A stretch of DNA of 64,000 bases from Nitrospira sp. (lineage in GTDB: Bacteria > Nitrospirota > Nitrospiria > Nitrospirales > Nitrospiraceae), in contig JAVYIN010000005.1 of assembly GCA_035968315.1 (NCBI GenBank), positions 620,001-684,000 on the forward strand, given 5' to 3'. The number at the start of each line of letters is the position of its first letter. Within the stretch, counting starts at the first letter, position 1. The notes beneath the pieces are model-generated. The model ran no database searches and was not told where the DNA came from. It was given only the letters and a program-made list of their open reading frames with translations. Below are positions 55,812 through 64,000 of this stretch, piece after piece. The position numbers were made by a program, and so were the translations under genes.

Positions 55812-56231
55812 ATGCCTCCCAAAATCGATATCGGCCCGATTGTGAAAGTCACGAAGACGGACGAGGAATGGAAGAACCAGCTGTCGCCCCTGGCCTATCG
55901 GGTGTTGCGGCATGAAGATACGGAACGGGCCTTTACCAGCCCCCTCCATGAGAATCATCTGGCAGGGCTGTACCACTGCGCCGGCTGCGATCTGCCCCTG
56001 TTTTCATCCGAACACAAATTCGACAGCGGCACGGGCTGGCCGAGCTTTTGGCAGCCGATCGACCCGAAGGTGCTGGAGACGCGCACCGATTCCAAATTTT
56101 TCATGACCCGCATCGAGGTCCACTGCGCCCGCTGCGGCGGCCACCAGGGCCATGTCTTCGACGACGGTCCCAAGCCAACCGGCCTCCGCTATTGCATCAA
56201 CGGTGTCTCGCTCACGTTCGTCGCCGGCTGA
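55812..56231 (+). CDS. msrB: Peptide methionine-R-sulfoxide reductase
   Basis: Reduces methionine-R-sulfoxide in proteins. 139 residues. Zinc cysteines in CAGCDLPLFSSEHKFDSG and CARCGGHQGHVFDDGP, substrate loop GTGWPSFWQP, and catalytic Cys in LRYCINGVSLTF. No signal peptide, so cytosolic. SD AAAGGAG precedes ATG. Confidence 0.97.
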   Translation: MPPKIDIGPIVKVTKTDEEWKNQLSPLAYRVLRHEDTERAFTSPLHENHLAGLYHCAGCDLPLFSSEHKFDSGTGWPSFWQPIDPKVLETRTDSKFFMTRIEVHCARCGGHQGHVFDDGPKPTGLRYCINGVSLTFVAG

Positions 56232-56311
56232 TTGCCGCTCGAATGAGTGATAGCACTGCCCTCCGGATCGCTGTACAATCGACTAGAGTTCATCCCGGAG
56301 TCGTGGTCCCT

Positions 56312-57598
56312 ATGATTCGATCGCTGCCGTTGTCTGCGCTTTCGCTGCTGTGCCTCACGCTCCTCTCCTGTGGCGAGGAGTCGCATCTGCCATCGGTCCA
56401 GACCGACCCCTGTTCGTTAATTACCGCAGCCGAGGCGGAACGGGCTCTGGGCGAACGGGTTCAGGCTGGGGCACTCACCGATCCGAACACCTGTGTCTTC
56501 AAAGCCAGCCGCAACAACTCCAATGCCGTGACGGTGCAAGTGGATGAAACCGCAGGCAAGGACCGCCGCACCTGGTTCAATAAAGAGCGGCTCCGGCGGG
56601 ACAGCGATCTCCTTCCCGGTTTGGCCGACGGCGCGGTGCGGGTCTATTCGCCGCCCTCCTTGGCGCGGTTGAGCTTCATCCGCGGACAGGCGCTGGTGAC
56701 GGTCATGGTCTCCTCCCTTTCTCAGACCAATCTTCCGGACTCGGTCACGCAACTGGGCAAGATGGCCGCGGCTCGCTATGGCGGCTCGACGTTCGTGGCG
56801 GGGGACTCGGCCGGCTCTGTACCGCCCTCCGCACCGGCTGCCTCCATGCCGCCGGCCGCCACGGCTCGCACCAGCCAGGCGGCGATGACGCAGACGCTTC
56901 CCGCTGTCTCGGGCACTTCGTCCGGGCCGGCCAAATCCGTCCCGATCGACCTGGCCGGCCTGACCGGCACCTGGCATGCGCACGCGCTGCAGGGCGCGAT
57001 CAAGCATGAACTGCTGCTGGTGATTCAGCCGAATCGCACCTGGACGCTTTCGTCGATGATGCAATTCGACGGGGTCGTGAACGCCGACGCCGGCCGCTGG
57101 TCGCTCGAACGGTCGAACACCTTCAAGGGCCTCGCCTGGAAGGGCACCTATCTCACGAGCACCCCGCAATCGTTCTCCAGCACCGGCAGTCTCCATGCCA
57201 CGTGGAGCCGGCTGCAGCCGGACCAGGATCCCGCGCAGATTCCCGCCGAGCTCTGGGAGCTGCGGCACGAGGCGACGAGTGTGCCCGTGTTTCAACTGAA
57301 GACGGTCGATCCCGCGCTCGTCGGACGCTGGGAAGGCACCGGCACCTACGCCGGAGGCCCCGCGTCGTTTGTCTGGTCGATTAAACCCTCGGCCGCGGCG
57401 GATCTCCTGATTATCGAAACGCTGCGCGGGACGATCGTGACCAAAGCCGGCGTCCCCCGGCTGCAACCGGCGCAGAAGCGGCAGCGCACAGTCGATATCG
57501 TGGCCTTCCATGAGGGCGGATTGACCACGAGCGACGGAAAGACCAGTATCCGCTGGACGAAGGTCCTCCCTCCTCCGGCCCCCTCCCCGCAACTGTAG
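56312..57598 (+). CDS. Predicted lipoprotein, function unknown
   Basis: 428 residues from ATG 56312 (the frame extends to 56048 but lacks a signal peptide there). Lipobox LLSC after a hydrophobic LSALSLLCLTL. First domain (SLITAAEAERALGERVQAGA, TCVFKASRNNSNAVTVQVDE) resembles the periplasmic DUF3558 type by its AEAExALGExV motif, a guess; a Pro/Ala/Ser linker; then a second domain with GLTGTWHAHALQ and YVG-like VGRWEGTGTYAGGP repeats. Envelope-exposed; role unknown. Confidence 0.7.
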   Translation: MIRSLPLSALSLLCLTLLSCGEESHLPSVQTDPCSLITAAEAERALGERVQAGALTDPNTCVFKASRNNSNAVTVQVDETAGKDRRTWFNKERLRRDSDLLPGLADGAVRVYSPPSLARLSFIRGQALVTVMVSSLSQTNLPDSVTQLGKMAAARYGGSTFVAGDSAGSVPPSAPAASMPPAATARTSQAAMTQTLPAVSGTSSGPAKSVPIDLAGLTGTWHAHALQGAIKHELLLVIQPNRTWTLSSMMQFDGVVNADAGRWSLERSNTFKGLAWKGTYLTSTPQSFSSTGSLHATWSRLQPDQDPAQIPAELWELRHEATSVPVFQLKTVDPALVGRWEGTGTYAGGPASFVWSIKPSAAADLLIIETLRGTIVTKAGVPRLQPAQKRQRTVDIVAFHEGGLTTSDGKTSIRWTKVLPPPAPSPQL

Positions 57599-57646
57599 CT
57601 TCTCATGAATGGTGTGCTGTCTGACGGTCGGCGGGAGACGCGGGCC

Positions 57647-58060
57647 TTACAAACCGGAGACGGACGCCCGCAACACTTCGCGGATCTTTGCCGCCAAGCT
57701 GGATGGCCCATAGGGTTTCGTGATCAGCCATCCGCCCATGATGCCCTCGAAATTGGCCGGCGACACGACCCCGGAAATGAACAGCACCGGCAAGCCCGGC
57801 CGTTGCGCGCGAAGCTGCTGCGCCAGCTGCGGTCCTGACAGCTTCGGCATGGCAATGTCCGTCAGGAGCAAGGCGATCCGCTCCCGATGCTCCGCGAACA
57901 GGCGCAGGGCCTGCTCGCCATTTTCCGCGCAGAGGACGGGAAATCCCTGCTGTTTCAACATTTCTCCGGTGACGTAACAGACCGCCGGTTCGTCATCGAC
58001 GACCAGGATGGTGCCCGCTGCCTGTTCCGCTCCGGCTGGACCGGCCGCTGTCTTCTTCAT
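57647..58060 (-). CDS. Single-domain response regulator
   Basis: 137 residues, one REC domain. Acidic pair ILVVDDEPAV, phosphoacceptor Asp in ALLLTDIAMPKLSG, Thr/Ser position LFISGVV and the Lys in WLITKPYGPSS are all present. No output domain, so it would act by protein contact, CheY-like. Possible partner of the hybrid kinase 1.4 kb downstream; this is inference. Confidence 0.92.
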   Translation of the reverse strand: MKKTAAGPAGAEQAAGTILVVDDEPAVCYVTGEMLKQQGFPVLCAENGEQALRLFAEHRERIALLLTDIAMPKLSGPQLAQQLRAQRPGLPVLFISGVVSPANFEGIMGGWLITKPYGPSSLAAKIREVLRASVSGL

Positions 58061-58084
58061 GCCTTGTTGTTACACTCCGGTCTC

Positions 58085-58624
58085 TTACTGCAAGAACTGC
58101 CCGACCTGCCCCGCCAGCCAGAGCACCAGCACCATCGCTCCGACCACCGCACTGAGACAAACGAGCAACACGCCGCCCACGGCCAGCCAATCGCCCGCCG
58201 TCGACCGGGGCGGCGACGGCCTGGCATAGTCCGCCAGGAGCCGCGCATTGAGACGATTGCTCTGGAACCAGATCGAGAACGCATCCCCCGCGACGGGAAT
58301 CATGCCGACGATCCCGTTGATCATCAGATTGATCCCCATGCGCAGCAAGACGATCTTCGGCACCTGCAGCCGGGCCGCGATGAGGAGAATGACCGATCCG
58401 ATCGCGCTGGCAAACACATCCCCGATCCCGGGGACCATCCCAAACAGCGGGTCCAGGCCGATACGAATCCGCGTCCCAGGGATCGCAATCGCCGAGTCGA
58501 GCACCTTGGCCAACAGCTCGGCGGCCGACCGCAAGGCCTGGCGTTCGGGATCCGCGTCGTTCATCCCCGCATCCATCGAGTCTTCTTCGAACACCTGACG
58601 GTCAGGAAAAGATAGCCCTGTCAT
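58085..58624 (-). CDS. DUF4112 membrane protein
   Basis: 179 residues. Core signature LLDS-like AKVLDSAIAIPGTRIRIGLD and PLFGMVPGIGDVFASAIGSV, then a helix pair INLMINGIVGMIPVAGDAFS, and a C-terminal hydrophobic helix (VGGVLLVCLSAVVGAMVLVL). Function unknown. It lies 24 nt upstream of the receiver gene on the same strand. Confidence 0.88.
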   Translation of the reverse strand: MTGLSFPDRQVFEEDSMDAGMNDADPERQALRSAAELLAKVLDSAIAIPGTRIRIGLDPLFGMVPGIGDVFASAIGSVILLIAARLQVPKIVLLRMGINLMINGIVGMIPVAGDAFSIWFQSNRLNARLLADYARPSPPRSTAGDWLAVGGVLLVCLSAVVGAMVLVLWLAGQVGQFLQ

Positions 58625-58747
58625 GAGCTCACCCTACCATGTTCCTCTTGCAGGATCAGCCCACCAATGACGGGCCGGCATTCGGCTCTACTCGACCGGG
58701 CTCTAATACTCACGACCCGATAGCCGGAGGCACAGAATACGGAGAGG

Positions 58748-59335
58748 TCAAACGAGCCGGACAAATCGCACCACCTCCGAGGCCCGGACGAACCCGACCA
58801 ATTGCGCTCCATCCGGCCCCACCAGCAGAGGCACGCCGGATTGCCCCGTCTGCCGCCACTCATCATCCCATCGGTCTACCGTCTGCAGCACCTCCGCAGA
58901 AGCATCCTGCAGATCCTCTTCGGTCACCCCCGCGCAACTCCTGAGCAGGGCAGGATCCGAGAGATCGGCTCCGTCTCTCCAGAAAGCGCCATACAGCGCG
59001 CGCACCAGCGATTCCCCCTGCTGCCGATCGCGTGCGAGCACGGCTGCCGCCGTACGAATCGCCGCCCGCGTGTTGGGCTTCCCGCCCGGCACCGTAATGG
59101 GCAACGCCGGCGCGAGCCGCCCGACCATCGCCACTTCCTGACGAAGCTCCGCGTGCATCGCGCCCGCCCATTTCGCCATCGGCACCGGCAAATACGGGGC
59201 ATGCTGGACGCCCCGCCACTCCACCTGTTCGGCAAGTCCCAACTCCCATAACTGCTCATGCATCGCATAGCAGAAGGGGCAGTTGAAGTCGCTGTAGAGC
59301 ACCACCCGCTGTGTTCCTCCATTCGGCATCGCCAT
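58748..59335 (-). CDS. DsbA-family dithiol oxidoreductase (FrnE-like)
   Basis: 195 residues from ATG 59335; ATG 59329 is also usable, while the frame open to 59410 is not. Thioredoxin motif CPFC in YSDFNCPFCYAMHEQLWELG, with a helical insert (RALYGAFWRDGADLSDPALL) and cis-Pro region GVPLLVGPDGAQLVG. No signal peptide, so a cytosolic FrnE/HCCA-isomerase-type enzyme rather than periplasmic DsbA. Substrate unknown. Confidence 0.88.
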   Translation of the reverse strand: MAMPNGGTQRVVLYSDFNCPFCYAMHEQLWELGLAEQVEWRGVQHAPYLPVPMAKWAGAMHAELRQEVAMVGRLAPALPITVPGGKPNTRAAIRTAAAVLARDRQQGESLVRALYGAFWRDGADLSDPALLRSCAGVTEEDLQDASAEVLQTVDRWDDEWRQTGQSGVPLLVGPDGAQLVGFVRASEVVRFVRLV

Positions 59336-59462
59336 CTCCCCCTTGGGGTCTATTCTAGCTCGGCATACCCTAATGGAAACGGGCGCAGGAGGTCCATTCG
59401 ATTGTTCCAATCGTCATGATTGAAGGCATCTATCGGGGGAAGACGGAAATTTCCGGCGTGGG

Positions 59463-61379
59463 CTATGGCGTCGGGCCTTCCAGAAAACGGTCGAGCATGG
59501 TTCGCAGCACCGTGAGCGTCACAGGCTTGGTCATCACGTCATCCATGCCGGCCTGCCGGCACCGGTCAATGGCATCCTGCGACACATGCCCGGTCAGCGC
59601 AATGATCGGCACCCGGGTGCCGCGCTCCTGTTCCCGCTGCCGAATCAAACGCGCGGCCTCATAGCCGTCCATCTCCGGCATGTCGCAATCCAGCAACACC
59701 GCGTCATACGAGGCGCAGGCCAGCATCTCGACGGCCTCCCGCCCGTTAGGCACCACCTCGACCTGATATCCGAGTTTCTGCAGGAATTTGCTCGCCACCA
59801 CTTGATTGATCTCATTGTCATCGGCAACCAGGACTCTTGGCACGGCGTTCCGCCGGATCCCGCTGTCGGCAGGCCCGCCCACAGTCCGTTCGAGCGGCAG
59901 CGACAAGACCGTCGTATAGCAAAACGTGGTGCCCTGTCCGATCCGGCTCTGCACGGTGATCTCGCCATCCATCAGCTCCACCAGCTGGCGGCAAATCATC
60001 AGCCCGAGGCCGGTTCCGCCAAACCGGCGCGCCGTCGAGGCATCCGCTTGCGAGTAGGCCTGGAACAATCGCGCCTGCTGTTCCTCCGTCATGCCGATGC
60101 CGGTGTCCGTCACGCTCCATCTCAACAGCATCCGGCCCGCCATATCCCCGGTGGATTCAGGTTGTTCGACGGAAACCTCCACGCCACCCGTCTCGGTAAA
60201 CTTGATGGCATTGCCGACGAGATTGAACAATAACTGCCGCAGCCGGACAGGATCGCCGCGCAGCTCCTGGGGAACGCCGGGCGCAACCTTGACCGCCAGC
60301 GCCAGGCCTTTCTGCCTGGCCAGCTCCGAAACCAGCGTGACCACATCCTCGATCAACGACCGCAGATCCACCTCCGCCGTCTCCAGCGTCAGCTTGCCCG
60401 CTTCAACCTTCGAAAAGTCGAGAATGTCATTCACCAGCCCCAGCAGGGCTTGGGCCGATCGCTCCATCGTCTGGATCAATTGCCGCTGGGACTCGGTCAA
60501 GGAGGTGTCTTGCAACAGTTGCGTGCAGCCCAGCACCCCGTTCATCGGCGTGCGCAGTTCGTGGCTCATCGTGGCCAGAAAAATCCCCTTGGCTCGGGCC
60601 GACTCCTCCGCCGCTTCCTTCGCCCGCCGCAAGGCGACGTCCGCCGTGATATCGAGGCCGTAAGCGCGGACTTGCTCCAATTCCCCGAGCGGAAAGAAGG
60701 ACCAGGCAATGACGCGGCCGGCCACCGCATGCTCGATCCGGGCCGACGGGGCGCGCGCGCTCAGACAGTTGCGGAGAATGGCGGACAGGTTGGCCGGCAA
60801 CACCGCCTCGACGCCGGTGTGGAGCGCCCCGCATTGCGTGATGAGCTCCACCATCGCGGCGTTCGCATACCGCATCGTCCCATCGGCCTCGAACTCGACA
60901 ATCGGGTTCGGCGCATCCTCGGCCAGGTGTGCCACCCGCTGCACATCGCGCTGCGCCTCGATCGCGGATGTCAGATCGCGGCAGACAATCACCGCGCCGA
61001 TCCGTCTGCCCCGCTGCAGGCGAGGCCAGAACGAGCTCGACAGTTCATAGTGGAGGTCGCCGCGCTTCCACAGGTGCGACACCAGCATCATGACTTCGCC
61101 TGTCTGCACCACATGCTCCACCGGACAGAGGGCCGGGGCGTGGTCTGCCGGCAACAGACAGCCCATCAGATCATGAAACGACAGGCCCAGCACCTGGCGC
61201 GTCCGGCCCACCATCTGTTGTGCCATGGGATTGAGGGCCAGAATGCGGCCCTCGCGATCGGTAAGAAACACACATTCCCCAGACGCCTCCAGAAGAAGCT
61301 GGGCATCCTCACGGGTCGGCATCCACGTGACCTCGCCGCCGTCCTGAGGCTCGTGTTGTGACGGAGAGGGAAGACTCAT
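59463..61379 (-). CDS. Hybrid sensor histidine kinase (PAS-PAS-HisKA-HATPase-REC)
   Basis: 638 residues, no membrane segment, so cytosolic. PAS 1 (about 25-140, [20 protein letters not shown]), PAS 2 (about 155-270, [20 protein letters not shown]), HisKA with phospho-His in [18 protein letters not shown], HATPase ([38 protein letters not shown]), and a C-terminal receiver ([28 protein letters not shown]). Overlaps the HD-GYP-like gene by 4 nt. The two are likely one signalling unit. Confidence 0.93.
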   Translation of the reverse strand: MSLPSPSQHEPQDGGEVTWMPTREDAQLLLEASGECVFLTDREGRILALNPMAQQMVGRTRQVLGLSFHDLMGCLLPADHAPALCPVEHVVQTGEVMMLVSHLWKRGDLHYELSSSFWPRLQRGRRIGAVIVCRDLTSAIEAQRDVQRVAHLAEDAPNPIVEFEADGTMRYANAAMVELITQCGALHTGVEAVLPANLSAILRNCLSARAPSARIEHAVAGRVIAWSFFPLGELEQVRAYGLDITADVALRRAKEAAEESARAKGIFLATMSHELRTPMNGVLGCTQLLQDTSLTESQRQLIQTMERSAQALLGLVNDILDFSKVEAGKLTLETAEVDLRSLIEDVVTLVSELARQKGLALAVKVAPGVPQELRGDPVRLRQLLFNLVGNAIKFTETGGVEVSVEQPESTGDMAGRMLLRWSVTDTGIGMTEEQQARLFQAYSQADASTARRFGGTGLGLMICRQLVELMDGEITVQSRIGQGTTFCYTTVLSLPLERTVGGPADSGIRRNAVPRVLVADDNEINQVVASKFLQKLGYQVEVVPNGREAVEMLACASYDAVLLDCDMPEMDGYEAARLIRQREQERGTRVPIIALTGHVSQDAIDRCRQAGMDDVMTKPVTLTVLRTMLDRFLEGPTP

Positions 61380-62617
61380 GCCGCGACCCGCCGCAAGATC
61401 GATTCGATATCGACATGCTCCCGCCTGGGGTCACGGACATCCTGAATGGCTCGCCCGCCTTCCCGCTCCCGGGAGAGATCCACCTCAACCGGCGGCGCGC
61501 ACGAACGTCCATTGGAATCACGGAACAGATAAATCGTCGGCAAATGCGCCTTCCCCGGCGTGATGGCGCCCACCACTCCCCATTCGCCCGTATTCAAGAC
61601 CACGATGCTATAGAGCGGATACACGCCGAGCGTCCGGATTAAATGCGCCACGCTCTCCTGCAAGGATTGCAGCCGCTGATAACGCTGATACAGCTGCGTC
61701 ATCGCCTGGCCCGCCGACATTGGCGGCAGGCCGGACTGGCCGGTCAAGAGCTCATCGTACTGATCGGCTACGCCCACAATCCTGTGCGGCCGCTCTCGCC
61801 CAGCCGGCGGGACAGGCGATGGGTCTGATACCTCGCCCACGTCATGATGGTGCCGGAGCATGCACAGAATCACCTCATCGCTGATCCCGCTCTTTTCAAG
61901 AATCACAATCCCCTGACTCGGATGACTGTCATACAAGGCCGTTTGCGCCGCCGTCATCGTCTTGGTCCGTTTGATCAGGTTCCGGGGAAGCCGGATCAGG
62001 CCGATATCGTGCAGCAGCCCGCCCACTCCGATTTGCCGCAAGGCCTCGCGCGGATAGCCCAGGGCCTGTCCCAAAATAATCGAGAGCATGGAAACTGTGA
62101 CTCCATGCTCATACAGGGTCGGATCGGATTCTTGCAGGCTGATCACGGCATAGCAGGCCGCTTGGCGCTCCAGAATCACGCCGATCATCTCTTCGACCAG
62201 CTGGCAGGCCTCCGTATATGACACCAGTCCGGTGGCCCGCGTTCCCTCGAAGAGCCGGTTCAGTCGGCCCATCCATTCAGTGCGCCGCTGTTTGGCCAGG
62301 GCCAAGTTTTCCGCCAGGACCACCGGGGTTTCTACGGTAGTATGCCTTGCTCCTATTGCCTCGGAAGATGCGGCTTGAGGATCCAGCCCCTCATTGGAAG
62401 ATGCCGGCTGATGGCCGTCTGACCCCACGGCCTCCAGCCCCTGGTCGGTATCGATCGTCACCTCTGCGACGCCGGCTCGACGGAGGCTCTCGATATCGGC
62501 GCTGTCGCGGACCTTGAAGTGATGTCGTAAAAATGGTGTGAGAAGCCAGGAGCGATCGATCCCGATCACATACATCCCGACCCTCAGCTCATGCAGCGGG
62601 ATCCGCCGTTGTGCCAT
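61376..62617 (-). CDS. HD-GYP-like protein with degenerate GYP motif (DUF3391)
   Basis: 413 residues. N-terminal DUF3391 (PLHELRVGMYVIGIDRSWLL, SADIESLRRAGVAEVTIDTD), then an HD-GYP domain: EHGVTVSMLSIILGQALGYP and IGVGGLLHDIGLIRLP (H and HD), HPSQGIVILEK, and RHHHDVGEVSDPSP where the usual HHE-x-xDGxGYP is expected. The metal ligands look mostly kept but GYP is lost, so c-di-GMP phosphodiesterase activity is doubtful; it may bind c-di-GMP or a protein partner. Overlaps the kinase gene by 4 nt. Confidence 0.85.
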   Translation of the reverse strand: MAQRRIPLHELRVGMYVIGIDRSWLLTPFLRHHFKVRDSADIESLRRAGVAEVTIDTDQGLEAVGSDGHQPASSNEGLDPQAASSEAIGARHTTVETPVVLAENLALAKQRRTEWMGRLNRLFEGTRATGLVSYTEACQLVEEMIGVILERQAACYAVISLQESDPTLYEHGVTVSMLSIILGQALGYPREALRQIGVGGLLHDIGLIRLPRNLIKRTKTMTAAQTALYDSHPSQGIVILEKSGISDEVILCMLRHHHDVGEVSDPSPVPPAGRERPHRIVGVADQYDELLTGQSGLPPMSAGQAMTQLYQRYQRLQSLQESVAHLIRTLGVYPLYSIVVLNTGEWGVVGAITPGKAHLPTIYLFRDSNGRSCAPPVEVDLSREREGGRAIQDVRDPRREHVDIESILRRVAA

Positions 62618-62957
62618 GCGCTATTCGCACTCCATTAAATACACGAACGTATTCACTTACATTATCGGCAAGTGCGACCTAACCTTAACTTCCAGTACAG
62701 GCCGGACCGGTCGGTTTCTGTTCGAGCCTGTCGGTTACACCTGGTTCTTTCACGCGCCATCGTATCGCACGAAACTTTTTTGACCTGGAATAGCTCGGCA
62801 GACCAGACTGAGACCGCCGGCGGCGGCCTTTTCTCAGACTCTCATCCTATTGTTCCCTGTTCGGCTCTCTCTCAGGCTGTTGTGGGCGAATAGGTGCCGG
62901 CAGTTTCTGCTATACTGATGACTGTCGGGAGTGGATCGGATTCTGAGATCGTTCCCG
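62618..62957. other. Divergent promoter region between HD-GYP-like gene and riboswitch
   Basis: 340 nt with no gene. AT-rich near 62630-62680. A -10-like TATACT at 62911-62916 lies about 40 nt before the aptamer and is the likely promoter of the riboswitch transcript; no good -35 is visible. Confidence 0.45.
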
Positions 62958-63052
62958 GCGCGTGACAAAGGCAAACTGCCCGAGAGGGCAGGACGCAAAG
63001 CCAAGGGACCTAACCAGGAACGGACGATGTTCCAGGGTCAGCCTAGCCGCCA
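62958..63052 (+). ncRNA. c-di-GMP-I (GEMM) riboswitch
   Basis: Aptamer hallmarks: GGCAAAC (62970-62976), hairpin CTGCCC-GAGA-GGGCAG (62976-62991) with a GNRA tetraloop, the conserved GGACGCAAAGCC (62991-63002) that binds the ligand, tetraloop-receptor CCTAACC, and a second helix GACC/GGTC (63007-63010 with 63036-63039) with inner GGAAC/GTTCC, closing at GCCTAGCCGC. It lies 108 nt upstream of the rod-like gene at 63161. No clear terminator follows, so control may act on translation. Confidence 0.92.
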
Positions 63053-63160
63053 CAACTGTATCCGCCTCGCAGACGACTGGCGCGCCAGCTCACTTCTGGA
63101 TCTTCTCCCTCCTCCCCGGCGTCACGCATATTCACCGTGTGGTTCGATGGGAGGTGCCGT

Positions 63161-63514
63161 ATGATGTCCGCCATAGATACTGCGCTGTCTGGAATGGCCG
63201 CCTTTTCGAAAAAAATCGAAGTGACGGCGCACAACGTCGCCAACGTCAATACCGACGGCTTCCACAAGTCTCGAACCGAGTTCGTGGAACTGAAAACCGG
63301 CGGTGTGCTGCCGGTCGTGCAAAAAGACGACTCGGCCGGTCCTGCCGTCCTCAAGGACACCGGCTATGGAGCGGCTCAAGTCGAATTGTCCAATGTCGAT
63401 CTCGGAGAAGAAGCGGTCAGCCAGATCATCGCGCAACGCGGCTTTGAAGCGAATCTCAGCACGCTGAAAACCGCCAATGACATGCTCGGGAGCATCTTAG
63501 ATATCAAGAAATAG
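63161..63514 (+). CDS. Flagellar basal-body rod-like (FlgC-type) small protein
   Basis: 117 residues; SD GGGAGGT precedes two possible starts (63161, 63164). N-terminal rod signature (ALSGMAAFSKKIEVTAHNVA, NVNTDGFHKSRTEF) and C-terminal Flg_bbr_C (NVDLGEEAVSQIIAQRGFEA, LKTANDMLGSILDIKK). About 15 residues shorter than usual FlgC. No other flagellar gene is in the window. Under the c-di-GMP-I riboswitch, so synthesis is likely tied to c-di-GMP. May serve the flagellar rod or a related structure. Confidence 0.85.
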   Translation: MMSAIDTALSGMAAFSKKIEVTAHNVANVNTDGFHKSRTEFVELKTGGVLPVVQKDDSAGPAVLKDTGYGAAQVELSNVDLGEEAVSQIIAQRGFEANLSTLKTANDMLGSILDIKK

Positions 63515-63598
63515 CCGGCTCGACGGTCGGGCATACGTCCTCTGGCCTGCCGGATGCCCACATAGCAATCCCGTTCGCCTCTATGCTATGTGGACACC

Positions 63599-64000
63599 AT
63601 GAACCAGCCGCATGTCCTGCTCCTGACGCCCCCGCTCACACAACTGAATACCCCCTATCCCGCGACCGCCTATCTGACGGGGTTCCTGCGATCGCAGGGG
63701 ATCCCCTGCGATCAAGCCGATCTCGGCATCGACATGGTGCTCAGGCTGTTCTGCCGGGAGGGCCTGACCTCTGTCTTCACCGCCATCCGGCAGCGGCAGG
63801 ATGATCTCCCCGGTGAAGCGCAACAGATGCTGGCCCTTGAACAGGCCTACCTGAACGCCATCGATCCGGTCATTGAGTTTTTGCAGGGACGGAATCCTTC
63901 GCTCGCACCGCTCCTGGCGCGAACCGGTGTCTTGCCGCAAGGCCCCCGCTTCGCCGGACGAACCGGAAAGACAGCCCGCTCGCGCAGCCTGTCCGAGCTC
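63599..64000 (+). CDS. B12-binding/radical-SAM-type protein, 5' part only
   Basis: ATG 63599, open to the window end (134 codons). MNQPHVLLLTPPLTQLNTPY is followed by PATAYLTGFLRSQGIPCDQA and DLGIDMVLRLFC, the Rossmann start of cobalamin-binding radical-SAM enzymes, where the PPxxxxPYPAxxYLxG block is characteristic. The CxxxCxxC motif would lie beyond the window. The -10-like TATGCT (63582-63587) precedes it. Confidence 0.75.
   Translation, partial: MNQPHVLLLTPPLTQLNTPYPATAYLTGFLRSQGIPCDQADLGIDMVLRLFCREGLTSVFTAIRQRQDDLPGEAQQMLALEQAYLNAIDPVIEFLQGRNPSLAPLLARTGVLPQGPRFAGRTGKTARSRSLSEL

Noticed and set aside
63077-63088. Palindrome CTGGCGCGCCAG after the riboswitch as a terminator
   Set aside because: No loop and no T-run, so it is not a convincing intrinsic terminator; possibly part of the expression platform.

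Overview
The window reads as chromosome of a GC-rich, Gram-negative bacterium. The best guess is a Nitrospirota member of the Nitrospira lineage. This rests on my recollection of gene content and neighbourhoods (prfB-lysS-lolCE-lolD, class II NrdJ, DUF4359, a stand-alone rod-like protein behind a c-di-GMP riboswitch, paired FAD-oxidase/CFA-type methyltransferase), not on a marker search. Lol, RlpA and LysM lipoproteins show that an outer membrane is present.

Layout. 54-5421 (+): prfB, read through an in-frame TGA by programmed +1 frameshifting, then lysS, lolC/E, lolD and a lipoprotein. 5497-12836 (-): a complete trpEGDCFBA set headed by a LysM lipoprotein. 13054-17974 (+): a MoxR-type ATPase, a 641-residue partner of unknown function and ligA. 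17986-25702 (-): a CorC-type membrane protein, RlpA, an ACT-domain protein, a hypothetical, the B12-dependent ribonucleotide reductase NrdJ (its upstream region carries an NrdR-like box and DnaA boxes) and a DUF4359 protein. 25851-29996: an AmpG-like permease, secreted proteins and a decayed patch (lipase cut short next to a RAYT transposase fragment; a coding remnant with internal stops). 30063-32743 (+): mtaB and miaB. 32744-34238: a sigma-54-type promoter, a possible 27-residue peptide and a lipoprotein. 34250-39841: DNA/nucleotide hygiene (exonuclease, MutT-like, MutY), small membrane/PilZ proteins, a RelE/ParE-type toxin-antitoxin pair, a Nudix protein and an rRNA methyltransferase. 39996-42392: lon. 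42448-44906 (-): the methyltransferase/FAD-oxidoreductase pair that could make mid-chain methyl-branched fatty acids. 45138-52688: accessory island with a nucleotidyltransferase pair, an orphaned HigA with a HigB remnant, then a clearly AT-richer, tightly overlapping four-gene operon (5-cytosine methyltransferase, HD phosphohydrolase, large P-loop ATPase, unknown alpha/beta protein), then DUF1810. 52689-53549: no protein gene, but a candidate terminated small RNA and a 217-bp inverted-repeat element. 53550-59335: NfeD protease/slipin pair, msrB, lipoprotein, a lone receiver, DUF4112, a DsbA-family protein. 59463-64000: hybrid histidine kinase, HD-GYP-like protein, divergent c-di-GMP-I riboswitch, a flagellar-rod-like protein and the start of a B12-binding/radical-SAM-type protein.

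The best candidate for an undescribed system is the four-gene operon at 47219-52136: four genes with overlaps or a 6-nt gap, foreign base composition, a defence-type neighbourhood, a DNA methylase with no recognisable restriction nuclease, and an ATPase, an HD hydrolase and an unknown protein in its place. Second is the fatty-acid methylation pair at 42448-44906. All function calls are from reading the translated sequence; no database search was run.
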